Assembly (NCBI RefSeq): GCF_900478135.1 | Contig: NZ_LS483470.1 | Coordinates: forward strand, 985,501-1,049,500 | DNA: 64,000 nucleotides | Direction of reading: 5' to 3' | Source: Leminorella richardii | Lineage (GTDB): Bacteria; Pseudomonadota; Gammaproteobacteria; Enterobacterales; Enterobacteriaceae | In this document: positions 50,497-59,182 of the stretch, in pieces | Position numbering within the stretch: position 1 is the stretch's first letter | How the letters are laid out: each line of letters starts with the position of its first letter | Translations under genes and position numbers: made by a program | The notes under the pieces: model-generated | Databases searched by the model: none | What the model was told of the DNA's origin: nothing | Seen by the model: the letters and a program-made list of their open reading frames with translations, nothing else

Positions 50497-51390
50497 ATGG
50501 CTCAAGTGCAGAGCGGTATTCTGCCGGAACACTGTCGTTTTGGTATTTTTATTGAGGCTACGGCGGGAGACGACCTAGAGTCTATCCGCAGCGGCTGTAA
50601 GACTTTTATTTCAGCCCTGACGGAGCTGCAGCAAAAGCATCCCGATGCAGCCCTTGGCGCGACTATCTCTTTCGGTTCCGATCTTTGGCAACGCCTGTCG
50701 GGCAAAGGTGCGGCGGAGCTCAAGCCGTTTCGCCCGCTGGGCAATGGTCTGGCTCCTGCCACCCAGCGCGACGTGCTGATCCACATTCTTTCCCTGCGTC
50801 ACGACGTGAACTTCACGCTGGCTCAGGCGGCGCTAAAGGCGTTCGGTAAGGCGATTTCTGTCGCTGAAGAGATCCACGGCTTCCGTTGGACGGAAGAGCG
50901 CGATCTGAGCGGATTTGTTGACGGTACAGAAAACCCAACCGGCGACGCGCGCCCGGGAGTTTGCGTGATTGCCGACGGCGAAGATGCTGGCGGTAGCTAC
51001 GTCATGGTTCAGCGCTATGTGCACAATCTGGACGTGTGGAACACCATGCCGGTCAAAGCGCAGGAAAACGCCATGGGTCGCACCAAGGTGGATAACGAAG
51101 AACTGCCGGGCGACAAGCGCCAGCCTACTTCACACCTCGGTCGCGTAGATCTGAAAGAGGACGGGAAGGGGCTTAAAATCGTTCGCCAGAGCCTGCCGTA
51201 CGGCACCGCCAGCGGTGAGCACGGTCTGTACTTTATGGCCTACTGTGCTCGTTTGCACAATATCGAGCAACAGCTGCTGAGTATGTACGGCGAGCTGGAC
51301 GGCAAGACCGACCAACTGCTGCGCTTTAGTAAGCCGGTGACCGGTGGCTACTACTTTGCGCCGTCGTTGGATAAGCTGTTATCCCTGTAA
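50497..51390 (+). CDS. yfeX: Dye-decolorizing (Dyp-type) heme peroxidase YfeX
   Basis: 297 residues (E. coli 299). The GxxDG motif appears in DLSGFVDGTENP with the distal Asp, and the proximal heme His lies in the QPTSHLGRVDL stretch. E. coli YfeX is a cytoplasmic porphyrinogen oxidase/Dyp peroxidase. ATG 50497 follows AAGGAG by 6 bp. Third gene of the ypeA-yfeY-yfeX group. Confidence 0.96.
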   Translation: MAQVQSGILPEHCRFGIFIEATAGDDLESIRSGCKTFISALTELQQKHPDAALGATISFGSDLWQRLSGKGAAELKPFRPLGNGLAPATQRDVLIHILSLRHDVNFTLAQAALKAFGKAISVAEEIHGFRWTEERDLSGFVDGTENPTGDARPGVCVIADGEDAGGSYVMVQRYVHNLDVWNTMPVKAQENAMGRTKVDNEELPGDKRQPTSHLGRVDLKEDGKGLKIVRQSLPYGTASGEHGLYFMAYCARLHNIEQQLLSMYGELDGKTDQLLRFSKPVTGGYYFAPSLDKLLSL

Positions 51391-51739
51391 GAGTGGTTTA
51401 TAGCGATGGAAAAGGGGCTTTATGCCCCTTTTCCATCGGAGCGTGATTGAAGCCTGACCTACTTGGCTAAAATCCGCTAGAAACCGAGATGAAATTTTAA
51501 AAGTGCAACAGCGTCAGCTAAGAGTAGACGTTTAAGATTTATCTTTAACGTATCCTCTTTTTTTATCCCTTCTGCTTTCATTTCCCGCTATCTCCCGCCG
51601 TTCGGCCTATATGCCTTTTTGCTCTTATTCAGTGCGAAACAGTCTATGAAAAGGGTATATACGCGCAAAATCAGGCCATACACTATGACTTAAGACGCGT
51701 TGGCTTCCAACGCACTTTTTAATCATGGTGAGAGCGCAT
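51391..51739. other. yfeX-cysP intergenic region
   Basis: 349 bp. It starts with the yfeX terminator (51405-51437), then AT-rich sequence that should hold the cysP promoter and CysB sites; I cannot identify a CysB site with confidence. GGTGAG 7 bp before 51740 is the cysP ribosome site. Confidence 0.55.
51405..51437. terminator. yfeX terminator
   Basis: Perfect 14-bp inverted repeat GATGGAAAAGGGGC / GCCCCTTTTCCATC with a 5-nt loop, 15 bp after the yfeX stop. Confidence 0.75.
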
Positions 51740-52747
51740 ATGAAAAAAACGATTTTGAAAGGCTGGGCCCTGGCTGCGCTGATGGCGACCGGAACGGCTT
51801 CTGCTGCTGAGCTTTTAAACAGCTCCTACGACATTGCCCGTGAACTGTTTGTCGACATTAACCCTCTGTTTGAAAAAGAGTGGAAAGAGCAGACAGGCGA
51901 AACTCTGACGATTAAACAGTCCCATGCTGGTTCGTCCAAACAGGCGCTGGCTATTTTGCAGGGGCTGAGAGCTGACGTAGTGACCTACAATCAAGTGACG
52001 GACGTGCAGATCCTGCACGACAAGGGAAAGCTTATCCCCGCTGACTGGCAGGCGCGCTTGCCGAATAACAGCTCTCCTTACTACTCCACCATGGCGTTTC
52101 TGGTGCGCAAGGGCAACCCGAAAAACATTCGCGACTGGAACGATCTGGTTCGTGACGACGTGAAGCTGGTGTTCCCTAACCCTAAAACCTCCGGCAACGG
52201 TCGTTACACCTATTTAGCCGCCTGGGGGGCAACCTCACAGGCCAACAAGGGCGACGAGCAGAAAACGCGCGCCTGGATGACTCGCTTTTTAGGCAACGTA
52301 GCGGTATTTGACGTTGGCGGCCGCGGTGCAACCACCTCATTCGTTGAGCGCGGGCTGGGTGACGTGCTGATAAGCTTTGAATCCGAGGTGAACAACATTC
52401 GCAAGCAGTATGGCGAAGCGGACTATGACGTCGTGGTGCCGCCAGTCGATATTTTGGCGGAGTTCCCCGTCGCCTGGATTGATAAAAACGTCGAGCGCAA
52501 CGGCACGGAAAAGCAGGCGAAAGCCTATCTGAACTTCCTCTACGGTCCTCAGGCTCAGGCGGTATTTACCCGTTACTACTACCGCGTTTATGACCCAGAA
52601 GCGATGAAGGCGGCAAAGGCGCAGTTTCCTGACGTGAAGCTGTTTAAGGTTGAAGAGCAGTTTGGCAGCTGGGAGAAGGTCATGAGTGGACACTTCGCCA
52701 CAGACGGCGTGCTGGATCAGCTGCTGAGTGCGGGACGTAAAGGCTAA
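51740..52747 (+). CDS. cysP: Thiosulfate/sulfate-binding protein CysP
   Basis: 335 residues (E. coli 338). Signal peptide (MKKTILKGWALAALMATGTASAAE), then the family core ELLNSSYDIARELFVDINP, IKQSHAGSSKQALAILQGLRADVVTYNQVTD, FPNPKTSGNGRYTYLAAWG and ISFESEVNNIRKQYG. It binds thiosulfate or sulfate in the periplasm for the CysUWA transporter. ATG 51740 has GGTGAG upstream. First gene of cysPUWAM. Confidence 0.97.
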   Translation: MKKTILKGWALAALMATGTASAAELLNSSYDIARELFVDINPLFEKEWKEQTGETLTIKQSHAGSSKQALAILQGLRADVVTYNQVTDVQILHDKGKLIPADWQARLPNNSSPYYSTMAFLVRKGNPKNIRDWNDLVRDDVKLVFPNPKTSGNGRYTYLAAWGATSQANKGDEQKTRAWMTRFLGNVAVFDVGGRGATTSFVERGLGDVLISFESEVNNIRKQYGEADYDVVVPPVDILAEFPVAWIDKNVERNGTEKQAKAYLNFLYGPQAQAVFTRYYYRVYDPEAMKAAKAQFPDVKLFKVEEQFGSWEKVMSGHFATDGVLDQLLSAGRKG

Positions 52748-53583
52748 TGATTCTGTCAACCTCCGTTAAGCGCGTTCTGCCGGGGTTTTCGCTTAGCCTG
52801 GGGAGCAGCCTGCTGTTTACCTGCATCATTCTGCTGCTGCCGATGACGGCGTTAGTCATGCAGCTTGCCGGGATGAGCTGGCAGGAGTACTGGCAGGTGG
52901 TGACGCATCCGCAAGTGGTGGCGGCCTACCGGGTCACTCTACTGTCGGCGGCTATCGCCAGCGTGTTTAACGGGGCGTTCGGTATGCTAATGGCCTGGGT
53001 ACTAACTCGCTACCGTTTTCCCGGCCGTAATTTGCTAGATGGCCTGATGGATTTGCCGTTTGCGCTGCCAACGGCGGTAGCTGGCCTCACGCTGGCAAGC
53101 CTGTTTTCTACTACCGGATGGTACGGCCAGTGGTTAGCTCCGCTGGGAATTAAGGTTTCTTTTACCTGGCTCGGTATTGCAGTAGCGATGGCGTTTACCA
53201 GTATTCCCTTTGTCGTTCGCACTGTTCAACCAGTGCTGGAAGAGCTAGGGCCGGAATATGAAGAGGCGGCGCAAACTCTGGGGGCTAGCCCCTGGCAGAG
53301 CTTTCGTCGGGTAATTTTGCCAGAGGTTGGCCCTGCGCTGACGACCGGCGTCGTGCTGTCGTTTACCCGCAGCCTCGGCGAGTTTGGCGCGGTGATCTTT
53401 ATTGCAGGCAACATTGCCTGGCAGACCGAGGTGACCTCTCTGATGATTTTTATCCGCCTGCAAGAGTTTAACTATGCGGCGGCCAGCGCGATTGCCTCCG
53501 TGATACTGGCTGCATCGCTGGTGCTGCTGTTTATCGCCAACGTGCTGCAAAGCCGCTACGGCAAGCGTGTAGGAGGGCATTGA
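52747..53583 (+). CDS. cysU: Sulfate/thiosulfate ABC transporter permease CysU (CysT)
   Basis: 278 residues (E. coli 277). Six membrane segments and the EAA loop EYEEAAQTLGASPWQSFRRVILPEVGPAL that docks CysA. LPTAVAGLTLASLF is typical. Its ATG overlaps the cysP TAA by one base. Confidence 0.97.
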   Translation: MILSTSVKRVLPGFSLSLGSSLLFTCIILLLPMTALVMQLAGMSWQEYWQVVTHPQVVAAYRVTLLSAAIASVFNGAFGMLMAWVLTRYRFPGRNLLDGLMDLPFALPTAVAGLTLASLFSTTGWYGQWLAPLGIKVSFTWLGIAVAMAFTSIPFVVRTVQPVLEELGPEYEEAAQTLGASPWQSFRRVILPEVGPALTTGVVLSFTRSLGEFGAVIFIAGNIAWQTEVTSLMIFIRLQEFNYAAASAIASVILAASLVLLFIANVLQSRYGKRVGGH

Positions 53584-54458
53584 TGGCAGACGTTATTTGG
53601 CAGCAGACTGCGCCCCGCAGCCGCGTTAACTGGGGCAAATGGATCCTGATAGGGCTAGCCGTGCTGTTTTCCTTTTTGCTGCTGGCGGTTCCGCTGGCGG
53701 CGATCTTTGTTACCGCGTTTTCTGACGGTATTTCCGCACTGTGGAATAACCTGCTGGACGCGGACATGCTGCACGCAGTGTGGCTGACCGTGCTGATTGC
53801 GCTGATTACCGTACCGGTCAACGTCGTGTTCGGCACGCTGATGGCGTGGCTGGTAACCCGCTTTGAGTTTCGCGGTCGGCAGCTGCTGCTGACCCTGATC
53901 GATATTCCGTTTGCCGTGTCGCCAGTGGTGGCGGGCCTGCTCTACTTGCTGTTTTACGGCGCTAACGGCGTCGCTGGCGGATGGCTAGAGGCACACGATA
54001 TTCAGTTGATGTTTTCCTGGCCGGGAATGGTGATGGTCACGGTATTTGTCACCTGCCCGTTTGTGGTGCGTGAACTGGTGCCTGTGATGATGAGTCAGGG
54101 TAGTCAGGAGGATGAAGCCGCCGTTCTGCTTGGTGCTTCCGGCTGGCAGATGTTCTGGCGTGTGACGCTGCCAAATATTCGCTGGGCGCTGCTGTATGGC
54201 GTGGTGCTGACAAACGCCCGCGCTATCGGTGAATTTGGCGCGGTGTCGGTGGTTTCCGGCGCTATTCGGGGCGAGACCTATACGCTACCGCTGCAGGTTG
54301 AACTGCTGCATCAGGACTACAACACTGCCGCGGCCTTTACCGCCGCAGCGCTCCTGACGCTAATGGCGATAGCGACACTGTTTTTGAAAAGCGCGCTGCA
54401 GTGGCGGATTGCCCGTCAGGCAAAGCGTGACGTTTGGGAGGTGGAGAATGAGCATTGA
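53583..54458 (+). CDS. cysW: Sulfate/thiosulfate ABC transporter permease CysW
   Basis: 291 residues, as in E. coli, from ATG 53583 (AGGAGGG upstream; overlaps the cysU TGA). Six membrane segments with the EAA loop EDEAAVLLGASGWQMFWRVTLPNIRWALLYG. Forms the channel with CysU. Its 3' end overlaps cysA by 11 bp. Confidence 0.97.
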   Translation: MADVIWQQTAPRSRVNWGKWILIGLAVLFSFLLLAVPLAAIFVTAFSDGISALWNNLLDADMLHAVWLTVLIALITVPVNVVFGTLMAWLVTRFEFRGRQLLLTLIDIPFAVSPVVAGLLYLLFYGANGVAGGWLEAHDIQLMFSWPGMVMVTVFVTCPFVVRELVPVMMSQGSQEDEAAVLLGASGWQMFWRVTLPNIRWALLYGVVLTNARAIGEFGAVSVVSGAIRGETYTLPLQVELLHQDYNTAAAFTAAALLTLMAIATLFLKSALQWRIARQAKRDVWEVENEH

Positions 54459-55542
54459 GGTGAGAGGCATTAACAAGGCTTTTGACGGGACACAGGTTCT
54501 GCATAACGTATCCTTAGACATTGCCTCCGGTGACATGGTTGCTTTATTGGGGCCGTCTGGCTCGGGAAAAACCACACTGCTGCGCATTATTGCCGGGCTG
54601 GAGTTTCAGAATTCAGGCGGCCTGAGAATTAACGGTCGGGAAGTCAGTCGCCTGCATGCGCGAGACCGCAAAGTCGGCTTCGTATTTCAGCACTATGCGC
54701 TGTTTCGCCACATGACGGTATTTGACAACATTGCCTTTGGTTTGACGGTTCTGCCGCGCCGCGAGCGCCCGTCACCGCAGGCGATCAGGCAAAAGGTGGA
54801 AGGGCTGCTGGAAAAAGTGCAGCTGTCCCACTTGGCCAATCGCTATCCCTCACAGCTTTCCGGCGGTCAGCGCCAGCGCGTGGCTTTGGCGCGCGCGCTG
54901 GCCGTTGACCCACAGATCCTACTGCTGGATGAGCCTTTTGGCGCACTGGATGCACAGGTGCGTAAAGAGCTGCGCACTTGGCTACGCCGCCTGCACGAAG
55001 ACCTGAAGTTTACCAGTGTGTTTGTGACTCACGATCAGGAAGAGGCGATGGAAATCGCCGATCGCATCGTGGTTATGAGTCAGGGGCACATCGAGCAGGC
55101 TGGGGCGCCGGAGGAGGTTATTGACGAACCGCAGAGCCGCTTTGTACTGGAATTTTTGGGTGAGGTAAACAGGATCCCCGGTGAGGTTAAGGGGAATCAT
55201 CTGCGGCTGGGGCAGCACGTCTGGCCGGAAACTGTGTCGCCGCTGCATCAGGGGAGTGTTGACCTGTACCTGCGCCCTTGGGACGTAACGCTAAGCGCCC
55301 AGTCAACGGCGGACTGCGTTCTGCCCGTAGTGGTTGTGGATTCACAGCCCAAGGGACACTATCGCCAGCTGACGGTACAGCCTTTGGGCTGGCATGATGG
55401 GCCGCTTAGCGTTACCTTTAACGAGGCAGGTGCCGCGGTACCGCAAAAGGGCGCTCGCTATTTTATCGGCGCGCGGCGCTTTTATCTTTATGCCGACGAT
55501 AGGCCGCTAAACGCTTCGTTTCCGCTAGCCAAGACGGCCTGA
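54448..55542 (+). CDS. cysA: Sulfate/thiosulfate ABC transporter ATPase CysA
   Basis: 364 residues (E. coli 365). Walker A LGPSGSGKTTLL, Q-loop FVFQHYALFRHMTVFDN, signature LSGGQRQRVALARAL, Walker B ILLLDEPFGALDAQ and the H-loop VFVTHDQEEAME, then a C-terminal TOBE-like domain. Drives sulfate/thiosulfate uptake. GGAGGTGGAGA precedes the ATG. Confidence 0.98.
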   Translation: MSIEVRGINKAFDGTQVLHNVSLDIASGDMVALLGPSGSGKTTLLRIIAGLEFQNSGGLRINGREVSRLHARDRKVGFVFQHYALFRHMTVFDNIAFGLTVLPRRERPSPQAIRQKVEGLLEKVQLSHLANRYPSQLSGGQRQRVALARALAVDPQILLLDEPFGALDAQVRKELRTWLRRLHEDLKFTSVFVTHDQEEAMEIADRIVVMSQGHIEQAGAPEEVIDEPQSRFVLEFLGEVNRIPGEVKGNHLRLGQHVWPETVSPLHQGSVDLYLRPWDVTLSAQSTADCVLPVVVVDSQPKGHYRQLTVQPLGWHDGPLSVTFNEAGAAVPQKGARYFIGARRFYLYADDRPLNASFPLAKTA

Positions 55543-55570
55543 CAGCCGCTTTTAGGGAGTAACTGCAGTC

Positions 55571-56458
55571 GTGTCAACGTTGGAAAACTATATAGGTAAC
55601 ACCCCTCTGGTTCGTCTTCAGCGTCTGACCGAGGGGCTTGACGCTGAGGTATGGGTTAAGCTTGAGGGCAACAATCCCGCCGGTTCGGTAAAAGACCGCG
55701 CGGCGCTTTCAATGATTGCACGGGCCGAGCAGCGCGGAGAGATCCAGCCGGGAGACCGACTGATTGAAGCGACCAGCGGTAATACCGGCATTGCGCTGGC
55801 AATGATTGCGGCGCTGAAAGGTTACCGCCTGCGCCTGATCATGCCTGAGAACATGAGCCGCGAGCGGCAGGCATCCATGCGCGCCTACGGCGCCGAACTG
55901 GTACTGGTGAGCCGGGAGCTTGGCATGGAAGGCGCGCGCGATTTAGCGGCAGAGATGGCGCAGCAGGGAGAGGGGAAAATACTCGACCAGTTTAACAATG
56001 ATGACAATCCCTATGCCCACTTTACGACGACGGGCCCAGAAATTTGGCATCAAACTCAAGGGGGCGTGAGCCACTTTGTTTCCAGCATGGGTACAACGGG
56101 CACCATCACTGGCGTGAGCCGATACCTGAAATCGCAAAATGAAGGCGTGCGGACAATAGGCCTGCAGCCGGCTGAGGGCAGCAGTATTCCCGGCATTCGC
56201 CGCTGGTCTCCGGGCTATTTACCGGGGATTTTTCGCCCTGAGCTGGTGGATGAAGTACTGGATATTTCGCAAGCCGAGGCTGAAGCGACCATGAAGCAGC
56301 TGGCGACTCGAGAAGGCATTTTCTGCGGCGTCAGCTCCGGTGGCGCAGTGGCGGGTGCACTGAAGATTGCAGCACAGAATCCCGGCGCGAAGGTAGTCAC
56401 GGTGATTTGCGATCGCGGAGATCGCTATTTGTCGACAGGGGTGTTTGACGAGGCTTAG
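55571..56458 (+). CDS. cysM: Cysteine synthase B (S-sulfocysteine synthase)
   Basis: 295 residues from GTG (E. coli 303). PLP lysine in NNPAGSVKDRAALSM, phosphate loop EATSGNTGIALAMIAA, and IFCGVSSGGAVAGAL near the C-terminus. The CysM-type RERQASMRAYGAELVLV segment supports CysM over CysK. It makes cysteine from O-acetylserine and sulfide or thiosulfate. Last gene of the cys operon; its C-terminus lacks the short E. coli tail. Confidence 0.95.
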   Translation: MSTLENYIGNTPLVRLQRLTEGLDAEVWVKLEGNNPAGSVKDRAALSMIARAEQRGEIQPGDRLIEATSGNTGIALAMIAALKGYRLRLIMPENMSRERQASMRAYGAELVLVSRELGMEGARDLAAEMAQQGEGKILDQFNNDDNPYAHFTTTGPEIWHQTQGGVSHFVSSMGTTGTITGVSRYLKSQNEGVRTIGLQPAEGSSIPGIRRWSPGYLPGIFRPELVDEVLDISQAEAEATMKQLATREGIFCGVSSGGAVAGALKIAAQNPGAKVVTVICDRGDRYLSTGVFDEA

Positions 56459-56485
56459 CCACAGAGCTTGATTTTAGCTCCTATA

Positions 56486-56503
56486 AGACTTGTTAACAGG
56501 TCT
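56486..56503. promoter_or_regulatory. Palindromic operator 1 upstream of stbD
   Basis: AGACTTGTTAACAGGTCT: near-perfect palindrome centred on GTTAAC. A second, related site starts 34 bp on, so a dimeric StbD or StbDE complex could bind both, as in autoregulated toxin-antitoxin operons. Confidence 0.6.
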
Positions 56504-56519
56504 CTTTATTATTAGTATG

Positions 56520-56537
56520 AGACCTATTAACAGGTTT
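56520..56537. promoter_or_regulatory. Palindromic operator 2 upstream of stbD
   Basis: AGACCTATTAACAGGTTT, 15 of 18 positions shared with operator 1; centre-to-centre distance 34 bp, close to three helical turns. It lies directly before the stbD ribosome site GGGGGA. Confidence 0.6.
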
Positions 56538-56549
56538 TTTGGGGGATAT

Positions 56550-56801
56550 ATGCCAAATTTGATTTTAAGTGATATCAGCGCCAGCGTCAGTGAGTTAAAA
56601 AAGAACCCAATGGCAACGGTTAATGCAGGAGCAGGATATCCAGTGGCAATTTTAAATCGTAACCAGCCCGCTTTTTACTGTGTCCCTGCGGAGCTGTATG
56701 AACAAATTTTAGACGCGCTAGACGAGCATGAACTGGTGAAACTGGTCAAGGAGCGTCAGGGCCAGCCGCTGGTTGAGGTGGATTTGGACTCATATCTATG
56801 A
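56550..56801 (+). CDS. stbD: StbD-like antitoxin (Phd/YefM family)
   Basis: 83 residues. MPNLILSDISASVSELKKNPMATVNAG and YPVAILNRNQPAFYCVPAELYE match the StbD antitoxin, with an N-terminal DNA-binding/dimer part and a C-terminal toxin-binding tail. The ATG 56550 follows GGGGGA by 5 bp. It overlaps the toxin gene by 4 bp. Inserted between cysM and macB relative to E. coli. Confidence 0.9.
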   Translation: MPNLILSDISASVSELKKNPMATVNAGAGYPVAILNRNQPAFYCVPAELYEQILDALDEHELVKLVKERQGQPLVEVDLDSYL

Positions 56802-57085
56802 GTTATGCGGTCAAGTTTAGACGCGATGCATTGAAAGAGTGGCAAAAGCTGGATAAAGCCATTCAGCAGCAGTTTGCTAAAAAGCTAAAGAAGTGCTGTG
56901 AAGAGCCTCATCTTCCTGCGGCTAGGCTAAGCGGCATGCCGGATTGCTATAAAATTAAGCTTCGATCTTCTGGATTCCGCCTTGTTTATCAGGTTATTAA
57001 TGACGAGCTGCTTGTTGTCGTCGTTGCAGTAGGCAAGCGAGAGCGCAGCGGTGTTTATCATCTGGCTAGCGAGCGTATGAGATAA
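56798..57085 (+). CDS. stbE: StbE-like toxin (RelE/ParE family)
   Basis: 95 residues. KFRRDALKEWQKLDKAIQQQFAKKLKKC and YKIKLRSSGFRLVYQV...VVVAVGKRERSGVYHLASER match StbE; the conserved Arg and Tyr/Lys residues of RelE ribonucleases are present. Likely cleaves mRNA at the ribosome and is neutralised by StbD. The frame looks intact, so the pair may be functional. Confidence 0.9.
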   Translation: MSYAVKFRRDALKEWQKLDKAIQQQFAKKLKKCCEEPHLPAARLSGMPDCYKIKLRSSGFRLVYQVINDELLVVVVAVGKRERSGVYHLASERMR

Positions 57086-57165
57086 TTCTTAAGGGCTCCG
57101 ATGAGCGGCTTTGGCCAGAAATTTTTTGGCAGAAACTTTTTGTTAGAAGAGCAGTATCATCTAAG

Positions 57166-57189
57166 AAAAACCCCGTTACCGGGGTTTTG
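57166..57189. terminator. Bidirectional terminator between stbE and macB
   Basis: AAAACCCCG-TTAC-CGGGGTTTT: 9-bp stem with A and T tracts; serves both converging genes. Confidence 0.85.
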
Positions 57190-57213
57190 TCATTTCAGTG
57201 GTTCAACAGAGGG

Positions 57214-59178
57214 CTATTCCCTTTCCAGCGCGTTGATCGGATCCATTTTCGCCGCTCGGCGAGCGGGGAAAAAGCCGAATACGACGCCAATCAGCGTCGA
57301 GCATACAAAGGCGGCGACGATGGAGGAAATGGAGTACACCATTGAAAAGCTGCTAACCAGCTGATGGAACACCACGCCAATGCCGAGGGCTAGGCCGACG
57401 CCAAGCGCGCCGCCCAGTAGGCACACCAGCACTGCCTCAATCAGAAACTGCTGCATAATGTCGCTGCCGCGCGCGCCAACCGCCATGCGAACGCCGATTT
57501 CCCGCGTTCTTTCGGTGACGGATACCAGCATAATATTCATCACGCCGATGCCGCCAACCACCAGTGAAATGACTGCAATCATGGATACCAGCAGTGTCAT
57601 GGTAGCGGTGGTTTTCTCAATCGTCTGGCGGATGCTGTCGGTATTCAGAATGAAGAAATCCTGAGTGCCGTGGCGCTGGGTGAGCAACTTAGTGACGCCC
57701 TGTTCCGCTACGCTCATGTCTACATTGTCTTTAATTCTTACCGTAATGCTTCTCAGATAGGACTGACCCAGCATGCGTTTCATCACGGTGGTGTGGGGAA
57801 GCCAGACGTTGAGGCTTTCACTGCTGCCGAATCCGCTCTGCTGTTCTTCTGCTACACCGATAATACGGGCCGGCAGGCTGCCTAATAGAATAACCTGCCC
57901 GATAGGGTTGCTGTTTTTACCAAACAGCTTTTCGCGGGTATTGGCGTCAATAACCGCCTCTTGGGCGAGGGCGTCTACGCCGCTTTGGCTGAACGTTTTT
58001 CCTAGCGCCATTTTATAGCCGCGCACGTCAAAAAACTGTGGACCTACACCGTTCACCGTACCGGTTACTGACTGGTTGCCAACCCTGAAGGTGGTTGACG
58101 AAGAAACGCTGGGCGTCACGCTGTGCACATAGCTCTGCTGCTGTAATGCGTCCGCGTCGGTATCTCTTAGGGTGTGGATGGTCGAGGACTTTCTGTCGCC
58201 AAAGTCTTTACCGGGGAAGATCTCTAGGGTACTCGTGCCCATAGAGCTAATGTCCGACAGAATTTTCTGTCTTGAGCCTTCCCCCAGTGCTACGACGGAA
58301 ACTACGGAGGCAATACCGATAATGATGCCAAGCATGGTGAGAAAGGTGCGCAGCCGCTGGGAAAACATCGCCAGTAGCGCCATTTTGAAGGCTTCAACGA
58401 AGCGATCGCGTAGGGCTCCGACGCCGTTATTGGTTTTGATTCGGTGGGCAGTTGCGTCTGCTGGAACGGCTGTTGTCTGCTTGTCTTCCGGATGGTGGCC
58501 GCGATCGTCGACAATCAGACCGTCGCTGATTTCAATAATTCGCTCTGCGTGTTCGGCAATCTGCATATCGTGAGTCACGATTATTACCGTATGCCCTTGA
58601 GCGTGCAGGTCTTTCAGTATTTTAAGCACTTCCTGACCGCTGTGAGTATCCAGCGCGCCGGTTGGTTCGTCCGCTAAAATAATCTGCCCACCGTTCATCA
58701 GCGCGCGGGCAATACTGACCCGCTGCTGTTGGCCGCCGGAAAGCTGGCTAGGGCGGTAGCCTATGCGCTCCTGTAGCCCTAGCCGAGTCAGTAGCTCCGC
58801 CGCCCGCGCTTTACGCTTTTGGCGTTCAGTACCGGCATAAATGGCAGGGATCTCCACGTTGCCGGCAGCGGTTAGAGCGTTGAGCAGGTGATAGCGTTGG
58901 AAAATAAAGCCAAAATGCTCTCTACGCAGTTCAGCGAGATCGTCCGGAAGCAGGCTGTTAGTGGCTCGGCCGTCGATGCGGTAAACGCCTGAACTGGGTT
59001 TATCCAAACAGCCCAGAATGTTCATCAGCGTAGACTTGCCCGATCCAGAGGCACCGACGATTGCCACCATCTCCCCACGGTTAATCGTTAGATTAATACC
59101 GTGCAGAACGGTGACAGTCTGTTCGCCAGTCGGAAAGGTGCGGGTAATGTTTTCAAGCTGGAGCAGCGGCTGAGTCAT
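57214..59178 (-). CDS. macB: Macrolide/enterotoxin efflux ABC protein MacB
   Basis: 654 residues (E. coli 648). N-terminal ATPase with Walker A GASGSGKSTLM, signature LSGGQQQRVSIARALMNGG and Walker B ILADEPTGALD; first membrane helix near 275, a large periplasmic domain, and a C-terminal three-helix FtsX-like part. Works with MacA and TolC to export macrolides, enterotoxin or protoporphyrin. AGGA lies 9 bp before the ATG; 4 bp after macA. Confidence 0.96.
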   Translation of the reverse strand: MTQPLLQLENITRTFPTGEQTVTVLHGINLTINRGEMVAIVGASGSGKSTLMNILGCLDKPSSGVYRIDGRATNSLLPDDLAELRREHFGFIFQRYHLLNALTAAGNVEIPAIYAGTERQKRKARAAELLTRLGLQERIGYRPSQLSGGQQQRVSIARALMNGGQIILADEPTGALDTHSGQEVLKILKDLHAQGHTVIIVTHDMQIAEHAERIIEISDGLIVDDRGHHPEDKQTTAVPADATAHRIKTNNGVGALRDRFVEAFKMALLAMFSQRLRTFLTMLGIIIGIASVVSVVALGEGSRQKILSDISSMGTSTLEIFPGKDFGDRKSSTIHTLRDTDADALQQQSYVHSVTPSVSSSTTFRVGNQSVTGTVNGVGPQFFDVRGYKMALGKTFSQSGVDALAQEAVIDANTREKLFGKNSNPIGQVILLGSLPARIIGVAEEQQSGFGSSESLNVWLPHTTVMKRMLGQSYLRSITVRIKDNVDMSVAEQGVTKLLTQRHGTQDFFILNTDSIRQTIEKTTATMTLLVSMIAVISLVVGGIGVMNIMLVSVTERTREIGVRMAVGARGSDIMQQFLIEAVLVCLLGGALGVGLALGIGVVFHQLVSSFSMVYSISSIVAAFVCSTLIGVVFGFFPARRAAKMDPINALERE

Positions 59179-59182
59179 TACG

